DNA of 64,000 nt, from NCBI RefSeq assembly GCF_004341235.1, contig NZ_SLUP01000007.1, positions 124,001 to 188,000 on the forward strand, read 5' to 3'. The stretch is from Mariniflexile fucanivorans. Lineage in GTDB: Bacteria; Bacteroidota; Bacteroidia; Flavobacteriales; Flavobacteriaceae. Shown here piece by piece: positions 8,331-17,720 of the stretch. The position numbers were made by a program, and so were the translations under genes. Below the pieces are notes generated by a model. The model had not been told where the DNA came from and made no database searches. It worked only from the letters and a program-made list of their open reading frames with translations. Each line of letters starts with the position of its first letter. Position 1 is the first letter of the stretch.

Positions 8331-10583
8331 ATGAGTATACATATTTTGGGTATACGGCATCATGGTGTAGGTTCTGCAAAGCAGCTCAAAAACGAGTTAG
8401 AGCGTTTGCAACCCGATATTATTTTAGTTGAAGGTCCGCCAGAAATTACGGAAGTATTTACCTATGTTGGCGAAAAAGCATTGCAACCCCCAGTTGCCAT
8501 CATGGTGTACAATAGTGTAGACCCAAAAGAATCTACATTTTATCCTTTTGCAAGCTATTCACCAGAATGGGTTGCTATTTCGCATGCCAACAAAAACAAA
8601 ATACCTGTTCGCGCCCTAGATTTACCAGCGGCTATCAGTTTTGAAAAAGCACGTATTCAATCAGAAAATAAAAAAGAGGAAGCCGAAGATGCGAATAGTG
8701 AAATCGATAAACCACTTCCTATAATTCCGCAAGATCCCATAAGTATTTTAGCCGAAACCGATGGTTTTAGTAGTGGTGAAGCTTGGTGGGAACATCATTT
8801 TGAATATAATACCATAGAAAGTGAAGCGCATTTTAAAAGTGTTTATCATGTAATGAATGCTTTGCGAGAAGAAGGTTTGAAATCTTCTTTAGATGATGAA
8901 AATGTTGCTCGTGAAGCTTATATGCGCCAAATTATTACCGAGGCTCGAAATGAAATGTATGAAAATATTGTTGTGGTTTGTGGCGCATGGCACGCACCTG
9001 CTTTAACAGATGTTGATAGCTATGTTAAGGAGGATAGAAAAACACTAAAGCAACTGCCAAAAACAAAAATTAAAACGATAGCAACGTGGATACCTTGGAC
9101 GAATAAACGTTTGAGTATGGCATCGGGTTATGGAGCGGGAATTTATTCACCAGGGTGGTATAATCATTTATGGGTTACCGAAGAGGATACCGAAATTAAT
9201 TGGTTAACTAAAGTAGCCGAAACCTTTAGGGCTAACAAAATAGACACTTCTACGGCGCACGTAATCGAGAGTTTTAAATTAGCAAGAAGTTTGGCCGCAA
9301 TTCGCAATAAACATTTTGTTTCTTTAAGTGAAATGAATGATGCCATACGTTCTGTAATGTGCATGGGTGATGAAATTTTACTAGACTATGTAAATAAAGA
9401 ACTCATTATAGGTAATGCGTTAGGAACTGTTCCTAATGATATTCCTAAAATGCCTTTACAAGAAGATTTTGAAATCAACCTAAAACAATTACGTTTAAAA
9501 CTCACCGCAGACCCCAAAATATATCAGTTAGATTTACGAAAGGAATTAGATCAAAACAGAAGTACTTTTTTCCACAGGTTAGAGCTTTTAAACTTGAATT
9601 GGTTGGTACGTAGAAGTTCGCGTACTAAAGGAACCTTTAAAGAAACTTGGGAAGCGCAGTGGTCGCCAGACATGATGATTGCGTTGATAGATAATGGTTT
9701 TTTGGGCAATACCGTTGAAGCCGCGGCGCAAGCTGTGGTGGTTAACGAATGTATAAATGCGAAAAAAATAGAAACCATTGCAACGCTTTTACAAAAGAGT
9801 ATTCCTGCCGAACTTTTTGAAGATTTACATATTTTAATAAGTCGAATTAATGAAATTGCAAGTATTTCTGTTGATATTTTAGATTTACTAAAAGCACTGC
9901 CAAACCTTATCAATATAAGTAGGTATGGCGATGTTCGTAATTCCGATTTATCAGTATTAAATCATATTGTACAGCAACTTTTAATTAAAGTAAACACGAG
10001 TTTGGCTAATGCGTGTTATGGTTTAGACGAGGAAAATTCGAGCGCCATGTTCGAAGAAATATCAAAGTTAAATCACGCTATTGGTATTTATGACGATGCT
10101 GAAATAGAAGCCGAATGGTTTGCAACACTTCATAAAATTTTACATAAAGATGGTGTGCACCCCATTATTATTGGTTGTGTTTGTCGTTTGCTTTTAGACG
10201 GACAACAATTTACAGATGAGGTTGCAGATCAGCATATTTCGTATGCTTTATCAATCAATAATTTACCAGAAACAGTTGCTGCTTGGTTGCAAGGCTTTTT
10301 AAAAGGCAGCGGTATGATATTAATTTACGATAACCGCTTATGGAACTTAATTTATACCTGGGTAAGCACCTTAAATAAGGAAACCTTTATAGAATTATTG
10401 CCCATGCTCCGTCGGTCTTTTTCTAATTTTGAATTTAGCGAAAGACGTCAAATAGGAGAAAAAGCAAAAGAAGGTATCATCACAGAAAAAACAACTAAAA
10501 CCACTTTAGATTCTAATTTTGATGAAGATTTAGCGAATTCTATTTTGCCTACAATAGCCCATTTTTTAACACCACAATCATGA
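8331..10583 (+). CDS. DUF5682 protein with TraB/EreA-like N-terminal motifs
   Basis: A 750-aa soluble protein. The N-terminus carries GIRHHGVGS (residues 7-15), ILVEGPPE (31-38) and, further on, VVVCGAWHAPAL with H221. This spacing of GxRHH, an acidic EGP and a late His recalls the TraB/erythromycin-esterase-like fold, whose members are putative metal-dependent hydrolases. The C-terminal two thirds look helical and have no motif I recognise. Its stop overlaps the start of the vWA gene by 4 bp (ATGA), so the two are coupled. DUF5682 assignment is from family memory; enzymatic activity is inference. Confidence 0.75.
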   Translation: MSIHILGIRHHGVGSAKQLKNELERLQPDIILVEGPPEITEVFTYVGEKALQPPVAIMVYNSVDPKESTFYPFASYSPEWVAISHANKNKIPVRALDLPAAISFEKARIQSENKKEEAEDANSEIDKPLPIIPQDPISILAETDGFSSGEAWWEHHFEYNTIESEAHFKSVYHVMNALREEGLKSSLDDENVAREAYMRQIITEARNEMYENIVVVCGAWHAPALTDVDSYVKEDRKTLKQLPKTKIKTIATWIPWTNKRLSMASGYGAGIYSPGWYNHLWVTEEDTEINWLTKVAETFRANKIDTSTAHVIESFKLARSLAAIRNKHFVSLSEMNDAIRSVMCMGDEILLDYVNKELIIGNALGTVPNDIPKMPLQEDFEINLKQLRLKLTADPKIYQLDLRKELDQNRSTFFHRLELLNLNWLVRRSSRTKGTFKETWEAQWSPDMMIALIDNGFLGNTVEAAAQAVVVNECINAKKIETIATLLQKSIPAELFEDLHILISRINEIASISVDILDLLKALPNLINISRYGDVRNSDLSVLNHIVQQLLIKVNTSLANACYGLDEENSSAMFEEISKLNHAIGIYDDAEIEAEWFATLHKILHKDGVHPIIIGCVCRLLLDGQQFTDEVADQHISYALSINNLPETVAAWLQGFLKGSGMILIYDNRLWNLIYTWVSTLNKETFIELLPMLRRSFSNFEFSERRQIGEKAKEGIITEKTTKTTLDSNFDEDLANSILPTIAHFLTPQS

Positions 10584-11773
10584 GTCATTCAACAGAAGAA
10601 ATACAAGAATTAGAAAAATGGCGTCTTATTTTAGGAGGTGATGAAGCCGATGGTACAGGAGTTTCATTGTCAAATGATTTAGTAAATATTGATGAAGCTT
10701 TATCGGCATTGTATGAGTTTGACCGTTCCAAAGGTTTTAGTTACGGAAAACCCGAAAAAGGAAAAGGTGGCGGAGAAAAAGGAAGTGGAAATGTGGCACG
10801 TTGGTTGGGTGATATTAGAAAATATTTTCCATCCTCAGTAGTCCAAGTCATTCAAAATGATGCTTTAAAACATCCGCAGTTAAAACAGCAATTAATATTT
10901 GAACCCGAAATTCTAGCCCAAGCTGAAGCCGATGTGCATTTGGTTGCAACATTAATGGCATTGGGTAAACTTATTCCTTCTAAAACAAAAGATACCGCTA
11001 GGCAGGTGGTAGCGAAAGTAGTGGTAGAATTAATGGCAAAGCTGGAGCAAAAAACCATATCGGCAATGTCTGGCGCTATTGATAAATCTACCCGTAGTTT
11101 TAAACCAAAGCATAACGAGATTAACTGGCCCGCCACTATTAAAAAGAATTTAAAACATTACCAGCCAGAGTACAAAACTATAATTCCCGAGACTAAAATT
11201 GGTTATGGAAGGAAATCGAAGCGTTCTTTAAAAGATATTATTCTTTGTTTAGATCAAAGTGGTTCTATGGGAACATCTGTCGTTTATTCTGGTATTTTTG
11301 GAGCTGTTATGGCTTCTATACCCAATGTAAAAACTAAAATGGTGGTTTTTGATACGCAAGTTGCCGATTTGACAGAAGATTTAAAAGACCCTGTAGATTT
11401 GTTATTTGGTGTGCAACTTGGTGGTGGTACCGATATTAATTTGGCACTTAAATATTGCCAAGGTTTGGTAAGTAAACCAGACGATACTATTTTGGTTTTA
11501 ATTACCGATTTGTATGAAGGTGGTAATGAAAAGGAAATGCTGCAACGTGCTAAAGAATTGGTAGATAGCGGTGTTCAAGTAATTTGCTTATTAGCTTTAA
11601 GTGATGATGGTAGCCCATATTACGACCAAGGAAATGCTACAAAATTTTCAGCATACGGAATTCCGGTTTTTGCATGCACCCCAGACCAATTTCCAGATTT
11701 AATGGCGGCAGCAATTAAAAAACAAGATTTAAAAAATTGGGCAGGAGATCAGGATATTGTTTTGCAAGGGTAA
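10580..11773 (+). CDS. vWA domain protein (CoxE-like), last gene of MoxR operon
   Basis: The von Willebrand A domain fills the C-terminal half with a complete MIDAS metal site: DQSGS (D225, S227, S229), Thr in GGGTDINLA (T284) and Asp in VLITDLYEGG (D310). The N-terminal half is helical, with a Gly/Lys-rich loop around residues 57-70. 397 aa. It is the expected partner of the MoxR ATPase: MIDAS proteins contact the AAA+ ring and a client. The ATG overlaps the previous stop by 4 bp. Client and physiological role are unknown. Confidence 0.88.
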   Translation: MSHSTEEIQELEKWRLILGGDEADGTGVSLSNDLVNIDEALSALYEFDRSKGFSYGKPEKGKGGGEKGSGNVARWLGDIRKYFPSSVVQVIQNDALKHPQLKQQLIFEPEILAQAEADVHLVATLMALGKLIPSKTKDTARQVVAKVVVELMAKLEQKTISAMSGAIDKSTRSFKPKHNEINWPATIKKNLKHYQPEYKTIIPETKIGYGRKSKRSLKDIILCLDQSGSMGTSVVYSGIFGAVMASIPNVKTKMVVFDTQVADLTEDLKDPVDLLFGVQLGGGTDINLALKYCQGLVSKPDDTILVLITDLYEGGNEKEMLQRAKELVDSGVQVICLLALSDDGSPYYDQGNATKFSAYGIPVFACTPDQFPDLMAAAIKKQDLKNWAGDQDIVLQG

Positions 11774-11876
11774 AGTATTTATAATAGTTTTATAGAAGAG
11801 TAGACCTTGTTTTTAAGTGTCTATTCATAAGTGATAGATTTTTAGTCAACCTGTTTAAGTGAAGTTTAATAATAAG

Positions 11877-11911
11877 AAAAGCGACTTAAGAATTTTACCT
11901 AAGTCGCTTTT
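11877..11911. terminator. Terminator between vWA gene and purL (convergent)
   Basis: A 12-bp perfect stem, AAAAGCGACTTA (11877-11888) against 11900-11911, with T-rich flanks on both strands, placed 26 bp beyond the purL stop. It can end both converging transcripts. Confidence 0.8.
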
Positions 11912-11936
11912 TTATAATTTGGAATTGTATAAATAT

Positions 11937-14900
11937 CTATTTATTCTCAATCCACAGTCTAGCATTCACGAATGCCTCTAACCAAGGTGAAACTTCGTCT
12001 TTACGTCCTTGTGGATAATTGGCCCAATTCCATTGGAATGTAGAACGTTCAATATGTGGCATCGTTACTAAATGACGCCCCGTTTTATCACACATCATGG
12101 CGGTATTAAAATCGGAACCGTTTGGGTTATGTGGATATTCAGCATAACCATATTTTGCTACAATTTGATATTTATCTTCCGTATAAGGTAAATTAAATTT
12201 TCCTTCGCCATGTGAAATCCAAACGCCTAAAGTTGACCCTTCTAGTGTTGAAAGCATCACGGAATTATTCTTTTGAATTTTTACTGAAGTGAACGAGCTT
12301 TCATGCTTATGAGAATCATTATGAAGCATTTTCCCATGAACTTCATGTTCTGGGTTTATTTCTTCCAATTCCATAAATAATTGGCAACCATTGCAAATAC
12401 CAACAGATAAAGTATCTTCTCTTTTAAAGAAATCCTGAATCACCTTGTTGGCTTTTTCGTTGTATTTAATAGCACCTGCCCAACCTTTTGCAGAACCCAA
12501 AACATCAGAATTGGAGAAACCTCCAACAGCACCTAAAAACTGAATGTCTTCCAAAGTTTCACGACCCGAAATTAAATCGGTCATGTGTACATCTTTCACA
12601 TCAAAACCTGCTAAATACATAGCGTTTGCCATTTCGCGTTCAGAATTACTTCCTTTTTCACGAAGAATGGCTGCTTTAGGTCGCTTTCCATTAGAAGCAG
12701 ATTGCTTCGTTCCACTCGTAATGACGTCCTCTAACTTTCCTGTGAAATGACTCGGGAATGTATATTGTAAAGGCTGATTTTTATAGTTGTTAAATCTAGC
12801 TTCAGCTAAATTGTTTTTTGTTTGTTTTTGATCTAATAAGAAAGACGTTTTGTACCAAACATCTCTGGTTTCAGTAACGTTAAAAGTGAAAATGTCCTCA
12901 TTATTTTTTATAGTAATGGTACCAGAATTATTCACTGAACCAATATTGAAAAATTCAATGTTATTATCAGATAAAATGCTTTCTACTGAAGCATCCGCTT
13001 GAAAAACAATGCCTGAATTTTCAGCAAATAAAACTTTTATGGAATCTTCTTCATTCAATGAAGAAATATCAAAATCTGCCCCTAAATTAACATCTGCAAA
13101 GCATAGTTCTAAAAGTGTCGTGATTAATCCGCCAGAAGCCACATCGTGTCCTGCGTGTACTTTGTCTGCTTTAATAAGATCTTGAATCGTATTAAAAACA
13201 GTTTTTACATAGTCTGAATTTTTAACATCAGGCGCATCGTTTCCAATGGTATTTAATACTTGATTGAAAGAGCTTCCACCTAATTTAAAATCATCTTGAG
13301 AAATATTAATATAGTAAATAGCACCACCTTCTTTCTTCAAAAGAGGTTCTACTACTCTAGTAATATCATTACAATTAGCTCCAGCTGAGATAATAACCGT
13401 TCCTGGAGAAATGACTTCTTCATTCGGGTATTTTTGTTTCATAGAAAGGGAATCTTTCCCGGTTGGTACATTAATACCTAAATCGATGGCGAATTCTGAA
13501 ACGGCTTGAACTGCTTCATATAAACGAGCGTCTTCACCTTCATTTTTACAAGGCCACATCCAGTTCGCTGATAATGAAACTGCTTGTAAACCATCTTTTA
13601 AAGGTGCCCAAATAATATTGGTTAAAGATTCGGTAATGGCATTTCTACTACCTGCAGCGGGATTAATTAATCCAGAAATAGGCGCGTGACCAATAGAGGT
13701 AGCAACACCTTCTTTACCTTTATAATCGAGTGCCATAACACCTACATTATTAAGTGGTATTTGTAATGGACCCACACATTGTTGTTTAGCGACTTTGCCA
13801 CCAACACAACGGTCTACTTTATTTGTTAACCAATCTTTACAGGCTACAGCCTCAAGTTGCAATACTTGATTTAAATAGATTTGTAAATTTTTGGTTTTAT
13901 ATCTCGGGTTTTTATAATTTCTAGCAACTGTTTTATCTGTAAGAACTGTTTTTGGCGAACTACCAAACATGTCTTCCATAGCCAAATCCATCGGTTTATG
14001 CCCGTTAGTTTTAGACTCGAAAGTAAATCGGTTATCGCCAGTCACATCACCTACTGTATACATAGGCGAACGTTCTCTGTCTGCAATACGTTGAAGCATA
14101 TCAATATGGTCTTTGTCAATAACCAATCCCATACGTTCTTGTGATTCGTTGCCGATTATTTCTTTATCAGAAAGCGTAGGGTCTCCCACAGGCAAAGCAT
14201 CTAAATCGATGTTTCCACCAGTTTCTTCAACCAATTCAGATAAACAATTTAAATGACCGCCAGCACCATGATCGTGAATGGAAACAATAAAGTTTGTATC
14301 ACTTTCTACCATACCACGAATGGCATTAGCAGCACGTTTTTGCATTTCTGGGTTTGATCGTTGTACCGCATTTAATTCAATACCTGAAGCAAATTCTCCA
14401 GTATCAGCAGAAGAAACCGCAGCACCTCCCATACCAATGCGGTAGTTTTCTCCACCTAGAATAACAATTTTATCACCTACTTGAGGCTTATCTTTTAGAG
14501 CTTGGTCTATTTTTCCATAGCCAATACCTCCAGCTTGCATAATCACTTTATCATAGCCTAACTTTCTAGGGTTAGAATCGCTTGAAGAGCCATTCTCGTT
14601 ATGTTCAAAAGTAAGAACAGAACCGGTAATTAAAGGTTGACCAAATTTATTTCCAAAATCGGATGCGCCATTGGATGCTTTTATTAAAATATCCATAGGT
14701 GTTTGATACAACCATTTTCTGGCTTCAAACTTTTGTTCCCATGGTCTGTTTTCTTCCAAACGAGAATACGATGTCATGTAAACAGCGGTTCCTGCTAAAG
14801 GTAAAGAGCCTTTTCCACCAGCCAATCGATCTCTAATTTCTCCACCAGCTCCAGTTGCAGCTCCATTAAAAGGTTCTACTGTTGTGGGGAAGTTATGTGT

Positions 14901-15641
14901 TTCCGCTTTAAGCGAAATAACAGACTCGAATTCTTTTGTTTCGTAAAAGTCTGGTTTATCAGCTGTTTTAGGTGCAAATTGTTCAACCATTGGTCCTTTT
15001 ACAAAAGCGACGTTATCTTTATATGCTGAAACAATATCGTTTGGATGTGTTTCAGATGTTTTTCTAATTAATTTGAAAAGTGAGGTTGGTTTTTCTTCCC
15101 CATCAATTACAAATGTTCCGTTGAAAATTTTATGGCGACAGTGTTCTGAATTTACTTGTGAAAATCCAAATACTTCAGAATCTGTTAACGGACGACCAAT
15201 TTTTTTAGCAACTCCATCTAAATAAGCCACTTCTTCATCACTTAAAGACAAGCCTTCTTTTTGGTTATAAGCACCAATATCTTCAATGTTTAAAATAGGT
15301 TCAGGCTTGATGTTTATGGTAAACGATTCTTGATTTAAACCTTTGAATTTTTCTGAAATCATAGGGTCGAAATCTTTGAAATCTTCCGTAACTGCTTGGA
15401 ATTCTTCTATGCGAATGATGTCTGAAATCCCCATATTTTGAGTAATTTCAACCGCATTGGTACTCCAAGGTGTTATCATGGCAGCACGTGGGCCAACAAA
15501 AAAAGCATCTAGTGATGCTTGTTTTATTTTAGGCTGGTTGCCAAATAACCACGTTAATTTAGCAGTGGTTTCCGTTGATAATTCTTTTGTTGTTTGAACA
15601 GCAAATACATTACTGGTTACGTTTCCAAAGAAATGAATCAT
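11937..15641 (-). CDS. purL: Phosphoribosylformylglycinamidine synthase, large single-chain form
   Basis: Fourth step of purine synthesis: FGAR + Gln + ATP to FGAM. The order is the usual one for the long form: an N-terminal PurS-like part, two AIRS-type domains (HNFPTTVEPFNGAATGAGGEIRD, MVESDTNFIVSIHDHGAGGHL) and a C-terminal glutamine amidotransferase (VGICNGCQLFMEL with nucleophile Cys; MPHIERS). 1234 aa, close to the 1230-1300 usual. Oddity: residues 973-981 (VITSGTKQS), in the linker before the amidotransferase domain, are encoded by a copy of an intergenic repeat found elsewhere in this window. The start ATG lies 34 bp after a TAAATTTG -7 box. Confidence 0.97.
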   Translation of the reverse strand: MIHFFGNVTSNVFAVQTTKELSTETTAKLTWLFGNQPKIKQASLDAFFVGPRAAMITPWSTNAVEITQNMGISDIIRIEEFQAVTEDFKDFDPMISEKFKGLNQESFTINIKPEPILNIEDIGAYNQKEGLSLSDEEVAYLDGVAKKIGRPLTDSEVFGFSQVNSEHCRHKIFNGTFVIDGEEKPTSLFKLIRKTSETHPNDIVSAYKDNVAFVKGPMVEQFAPKTADKPDFYETKEFESVISLKAETHNFPTTVEPFNGAATGAGGEIRDRLAGGKGSLPLAGTAVYMTSYSRLEENRPWEQKFEARKWLYQTPMDILIKASNGASDFGNKFGQPLITGSVLTFEHNENGSSSDSNPRKLGYDKVIMQAGGIGYGKIDQALKDKPQVGDKIVILGGENYRIGMGGAAVSSADTGEFASGIELNAVQRSNPEMQKRAANAIRGMVESDTNFIVSIHDHGAGGHLNCLSELVEETGGNIDLDALPVGDPTLSDKEIIGNESQERMGLVIDKDHIDMLQRIADRERSPMYTVGDVTGDNRFTFESKTNGHKPMDLAMEDMFGSSPKTVLTDKTVARNYKNPRYKTKNLQIYLNQVLQLEAVACKDWLTNKVDRCVGGKVAKQQCVGPLQIPLNNVGVMALDYKGKEGVATSIGHAPISGLINPAAGSRNAITESLTNIIWAPLKDGLQAVSLSANWMWPCKNEGEDARLYEAVQAVSEFAIDLGINVPTGKDSLSMKQKYPNEEVISPGTVIISAGANCNDITRVVEPLLKKEGGAIYYINISQDDFKLGGSSFNQVLNTIGNDAPDVKNSDYVKTVFNTIQDLIKADKVHAGHDVASGGLITTLLELCFADVNLGADFDISSLNEEDSIKVLFAENSGIVFQADASVESILSDNNIEFFNIGSVNNSGTITIKNNEDIFTFNVTETRDVWYKTSFLLDQKQTKNNLAEARFNNYKNQPLQYTFPSHFTGKLEDVITSGTKQSASNGKRPKAAILREKGSNSEREMANAMYLAGFDVKDVHMTDLISGRETLEDIQFLGAVGGFSNSDVLGSAKGWAGAIKYNEKANKVIQDFFKREDTLSVGICNGCQLFMELEEINPEHEVHGKMLHNDSHKHESSFTSVKIQKNNSVMLSTLEGSTLGVWISHGEGKFNLPYTEDKYQIVAKYGYAEYPHNPNGSDFNTAMMCDKTGRHLVTMPHIERSTFQWNWANYPQGRKDEVSPWLEAFVNARLWIENK
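12699..12725 (-). repeat. In-frame repeat inside purL, related to the intergenic element at 29.8 kb
   Basis: On the minus strand these 27 bp begin GTCATTACGAG and end GAAGCAATCT and are read as nine whole codons, VITSGTKQS. Compared base by base with 29832-29858 on the plus strand, 21 of 27 positions agree. This resembles the palindromic repeats that insert in frame into proteins in some bacteria (RPE-type). Confidence 0.7.
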
Positions 15642-15674
15642 TATATATGGGTTTGTATGTGTTTAAAGAAAGTG

Positions 15675-15682
15675 CAAATTTA
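15675..15682 (-). promoter_or_regulatory. -7 box of purL promoter
   Basis: Read on the minus strand it is TAAATTTG, an exact match to the Bacteroidota primary-sigma box TAnnTTTG, 34 bp before the purL ATG. No clear TTG was found at the -33 position. Confidence 0.5.
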
Positions 15683-15754
15683 CTTTTTTTCAGCGTAAAT
15701 TCATCTATATATTTTCGTGAAAATTTAGAGTTATTCACGAGGTTTTGAACATGA

Positions 15755-15778
15755 AAAAAGCGACTCTAAAAAGTCGCT
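15755..15778 (-). terminator. Terminator of the rRNA methyltransferase gene
   Basis: On the minus strand a GCGACT stem pairs with AGTCGC (15773-15778 with 15761-15766) over a 6-nt loop and is followed by six T. It sits just after the stop of the methyltransferase gene and before the purL promoter, separating the two minus-strand genes. Confidence 0.75.
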
Positions 15779-15799
15779 CTTCTATTAAAATGTTGTAAT

Positions 15800-17014
15800 T
15801 TATTGTTTTCTTTCTAAAAGTGCCATATAAAATCCGTCATAGCCAGATTTATGAGCTAATACTTTGTTGTCTTTTAACAATGTGAAATTTGCGCCAGCTT
15901 CAGATTTTAAAAAAGCAGCAACTTGTTCTTGGTTTTCCGAAGGTAAAACGGAACAGGTGGCATAAACCAATTGTCCGCCCACTTTTACCATTCTGGAGTA
16001 TTGTTGTAAAATATCTTGTTGTGTTTCTTTTATTTTATCAATAAATTCTGGTTGCAATTTCCATTTAGCATCTGGGTTTCTTCGTAAAACACCTAGACCA
16101 GAGCAAGGTGCATCAATTAAAACGCGATCTGCTTTGTCATATAATTTTTTAATCACTTTGGTAGAATCGATAGCTCGCGGTTCTATGTTGTGCGCTCCAT
16201 TTCGTTTAGCACGACGTTTTAATTCATGAAGTTTGTTCTCATAAATATCTAAAGCTATAATTTGCCCTTTGTTTTCCATTAAGGAAGCAATATGCAAAGT
16301 TTTTCCGCCAGCACCAGCACAGGTATCAACAACGCGCATACCAGGTTGTACATTTAAATATTCAGCAACCAATTGTGATGAAGCATCTTGTACTTCAAAA
16401 AAACCATTTTTAAACGCTTCGGTAGAAAATACATTGGCACGTTCTTTTAGCTTTAAAGCGTTGGGATAATCTGGTAGAAAATCGGTTTCTATATCTAAAT
16501 CGAATAACTCGGTTTGTAGTTTTTCTTTTGTGGTTTTTAAAGTGTTTACTCTTAAAATAACATCGGCTTGTTCGTTTAAAGCTGCTATTTCTTTGCTCCA
16601 AAGGGCATCACCTAATTCTTTTCTTCCTATTTCATCCATCCAATCTGGTATGGATTCTTTAAATTTTCTAATTTTTGAAAGTTCATCAAAACGTCCTTTT
16701 ATTTTTCGTAGAGGAGTACCTTCAAAATATTTCCAATCAGGTAATTTAATACCTCTTAATGTAGCCCAAACAGCAAACATGCGCCATAAATTATCGCGGT
16801 CAAAAGGTTCTTTTACTTCGGCAATTTCGGCATATAAGCGTTTCCATCTTACAATGTCGTACGTTGTTTCGGCAACAAAAGCACGATCGCGAGCGCCCCA
16901 ACGTTTATCACGTTTTAATAGTTGTTGTATTACTTTATCGGCATAATTTCCTTCATTAAAAATTAAGGTTAATCCATCAATAACCGAAAAGCATAAATTT
17001 CTGTGTAATCGCAT
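15800..17014 (-). CDS. RsmB/NOP-family rRNA (cytosine-C5) methyltransferase
   Basis: SAM-dependent m5C methyltransferase for rRNA. Motifs: SAM-binding DTCAGAGGKTLH, motif IV DAPCSGLGVLRRNPDAKW with the Cys that helps release product, and motif VI VYATCSVLPSENQEQV with the catalytic Cys. The N-terminus is a NusB-like helical region. I place the start at ATG 17014 (MRLHRNLCF); the longer frame beginning with TTG at 17035 would overlap the -7 box TAACTTTG. About 404 aa. Most like RsmB (16S C967), but paralogues exist, so no symbol is given. Confidence 0.88.
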   Translation of the reverse strand: MRLHRNLCFSVIDGLTLIFNEGNYADKVIQQLLKRDKRWGARDRAFVAETTYDIVRWKRLYAEIAEVKEPFDRDNLWRMFAVWATLRGIKLPDWKYFEGTPLRKIKGRFDELSKIRKFKESIPDWMDEIGRKELGDALWSKEIAALNEQADVILRVNTLKTTKEKLQTELFDLDIETDFLPDYPNALKLKERANVFSTEAFKNGFFEVQDASSQLVAEYLNVQPGMRVVDTCAGAGGKTLHIASLMENKGQIIALDIYENKLHELKRRAKRNGAHNIEPRAIDSTKVIKKLYDKADRVLIDAPCSGLGVLRRNPDAKWKLQPEFIDKIKETQQDILQQYSRMVKVGGQLVYATCSVLPSENQEQVAAFLKSEAGANFTLLKDNKVLAHKSGYDGFYMALLERKQ

Positions 17015-17032
17015 TTTATTTAAATAAGGTTG

Positions 17033-17040
17033 CAAAGTTA
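17033..17040 (-). promoter_or_regulatory. -7 box of the rRNA methyltransferase promoter
   Basis: TAACTTTG on the minus strand, an exact TAnnTTTG match 18 bp before the chosen ATG. It argues against the longer TTG start, which would lie within it. Confidence 0.5.
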
Positions 17041-17085
17041 CGTTTAATTCATCAATAAATTTCCTTATTTTGCGCGTATTAACTA

Positions 17086-17670
17086 GTGCATTTGGAACAA
17101 GAGGACTTTATAAAAGATTTAAAAAACGGTAAACAATCTGCTTACAGCAAATTGATTGACGATTTTCAGCAAAAAGTATTTGCTACATGCATCTCGTTTG
17201 TGCCAAATAGAGAAGATGCCGAAGATATTGCGCAAGATGTTTTTGTTGAAGTTTTTAATTCTATTAATAAATTTAAGGGGAATTCAAAGCTTTCTACTTG
17301 GATTTATCGAATAACGACGAACAAATGTTTAGAGTTTATTAGAAAGAAAAACACTAAAAAACGCTTTGGTTTTTTACAATCTATAATGGGAAATGAGGTG
17401 CCTTTTGATAAAACTAGTTATTTTACCGAAATGAATCATCCAGGTATTTTATTAGAAAATAAAGAAAAGAGCGAAACTTTGTTTAAAGCAATTAATGAAT
17501 TGCCAGAAGCCCAAAAAGTAGTTTTTACACTTTGTAAAGTAGATGGTAAAAGTTACGAAGAGGTGAGCGAGATTACAGACAAAAGTGTTTCATCGATAGA
17601 GTCGTTAATGTTTCGCGCTAAGAAAAACTTACAGGATTTGTTAGGGGATTTTTATAAAAATGATGTGTAA
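17086..17670 (+). CDS. ECF-type RNA polymerase sigma factor
   Basis: Sigma-70 family, extracytoplasmic-function group: region 2 DAEDIAQDVFVEVFNSINKF followed by STWIYRITTNKCLEFIRKK, and region 4 with helix-turn-helix LPEAQKVVFTLCKVDGKSYEEVSEIT near the C-terminus. 194 aa, normal size. Start is GTG at 17086 (MHLEQEDF), as no ATG fits. Followed by a short membrane protein and a periplasmic Spy/CnrX-like sensor, the layout of Cnr-type metal-sensing sigma modules. Four strong copies of an unusual promoter-like motif surround this gene's neighbours, and this factor is the best candidate to read them (inference). Confidence 0.93.
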   Translation: MHLEQEDFIKDLKNGKQSAYSKLIDDFQQKVFATCISFVPNREDAEDIAQDVFVEVFNSINKFKGNSKLSTWIYRITTNKCLEFIRKKNTKKRFGFLQSIMGNEVPFDKTSYFTEMNHPGILLENKEKSETLFKAINELPEAQKVVFTLCKVDGKSYEEVSEITDKSVSSIESLMFRAKKNLQDLLGDFYKNDV

Positions 17671-17672
17671 CG

Positions 17673-17699
17673 CAAGTTTTTAAAAGTTATTGCATCTAA
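17673..17699 (+). promoter_or_regulatory. Candidate ECF promoter P1 (CAAGTTTTT-N10-GCATCTAA)
   Basis: CAAGTTTTT at 17673-17681 and GCATCTAA at 17692-17699, 10 bp apart, starting 3 bp after the sigma-factor stop and 21 bp before the next ATG. It would give the membrane protein and sensor genes a promoter of their own. Four copies in this window share exactly the same spacing. Confidence 0.7.
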
Positions 17700-17720
17700 A
17701 ATAGTATAACACAAAAAAAA

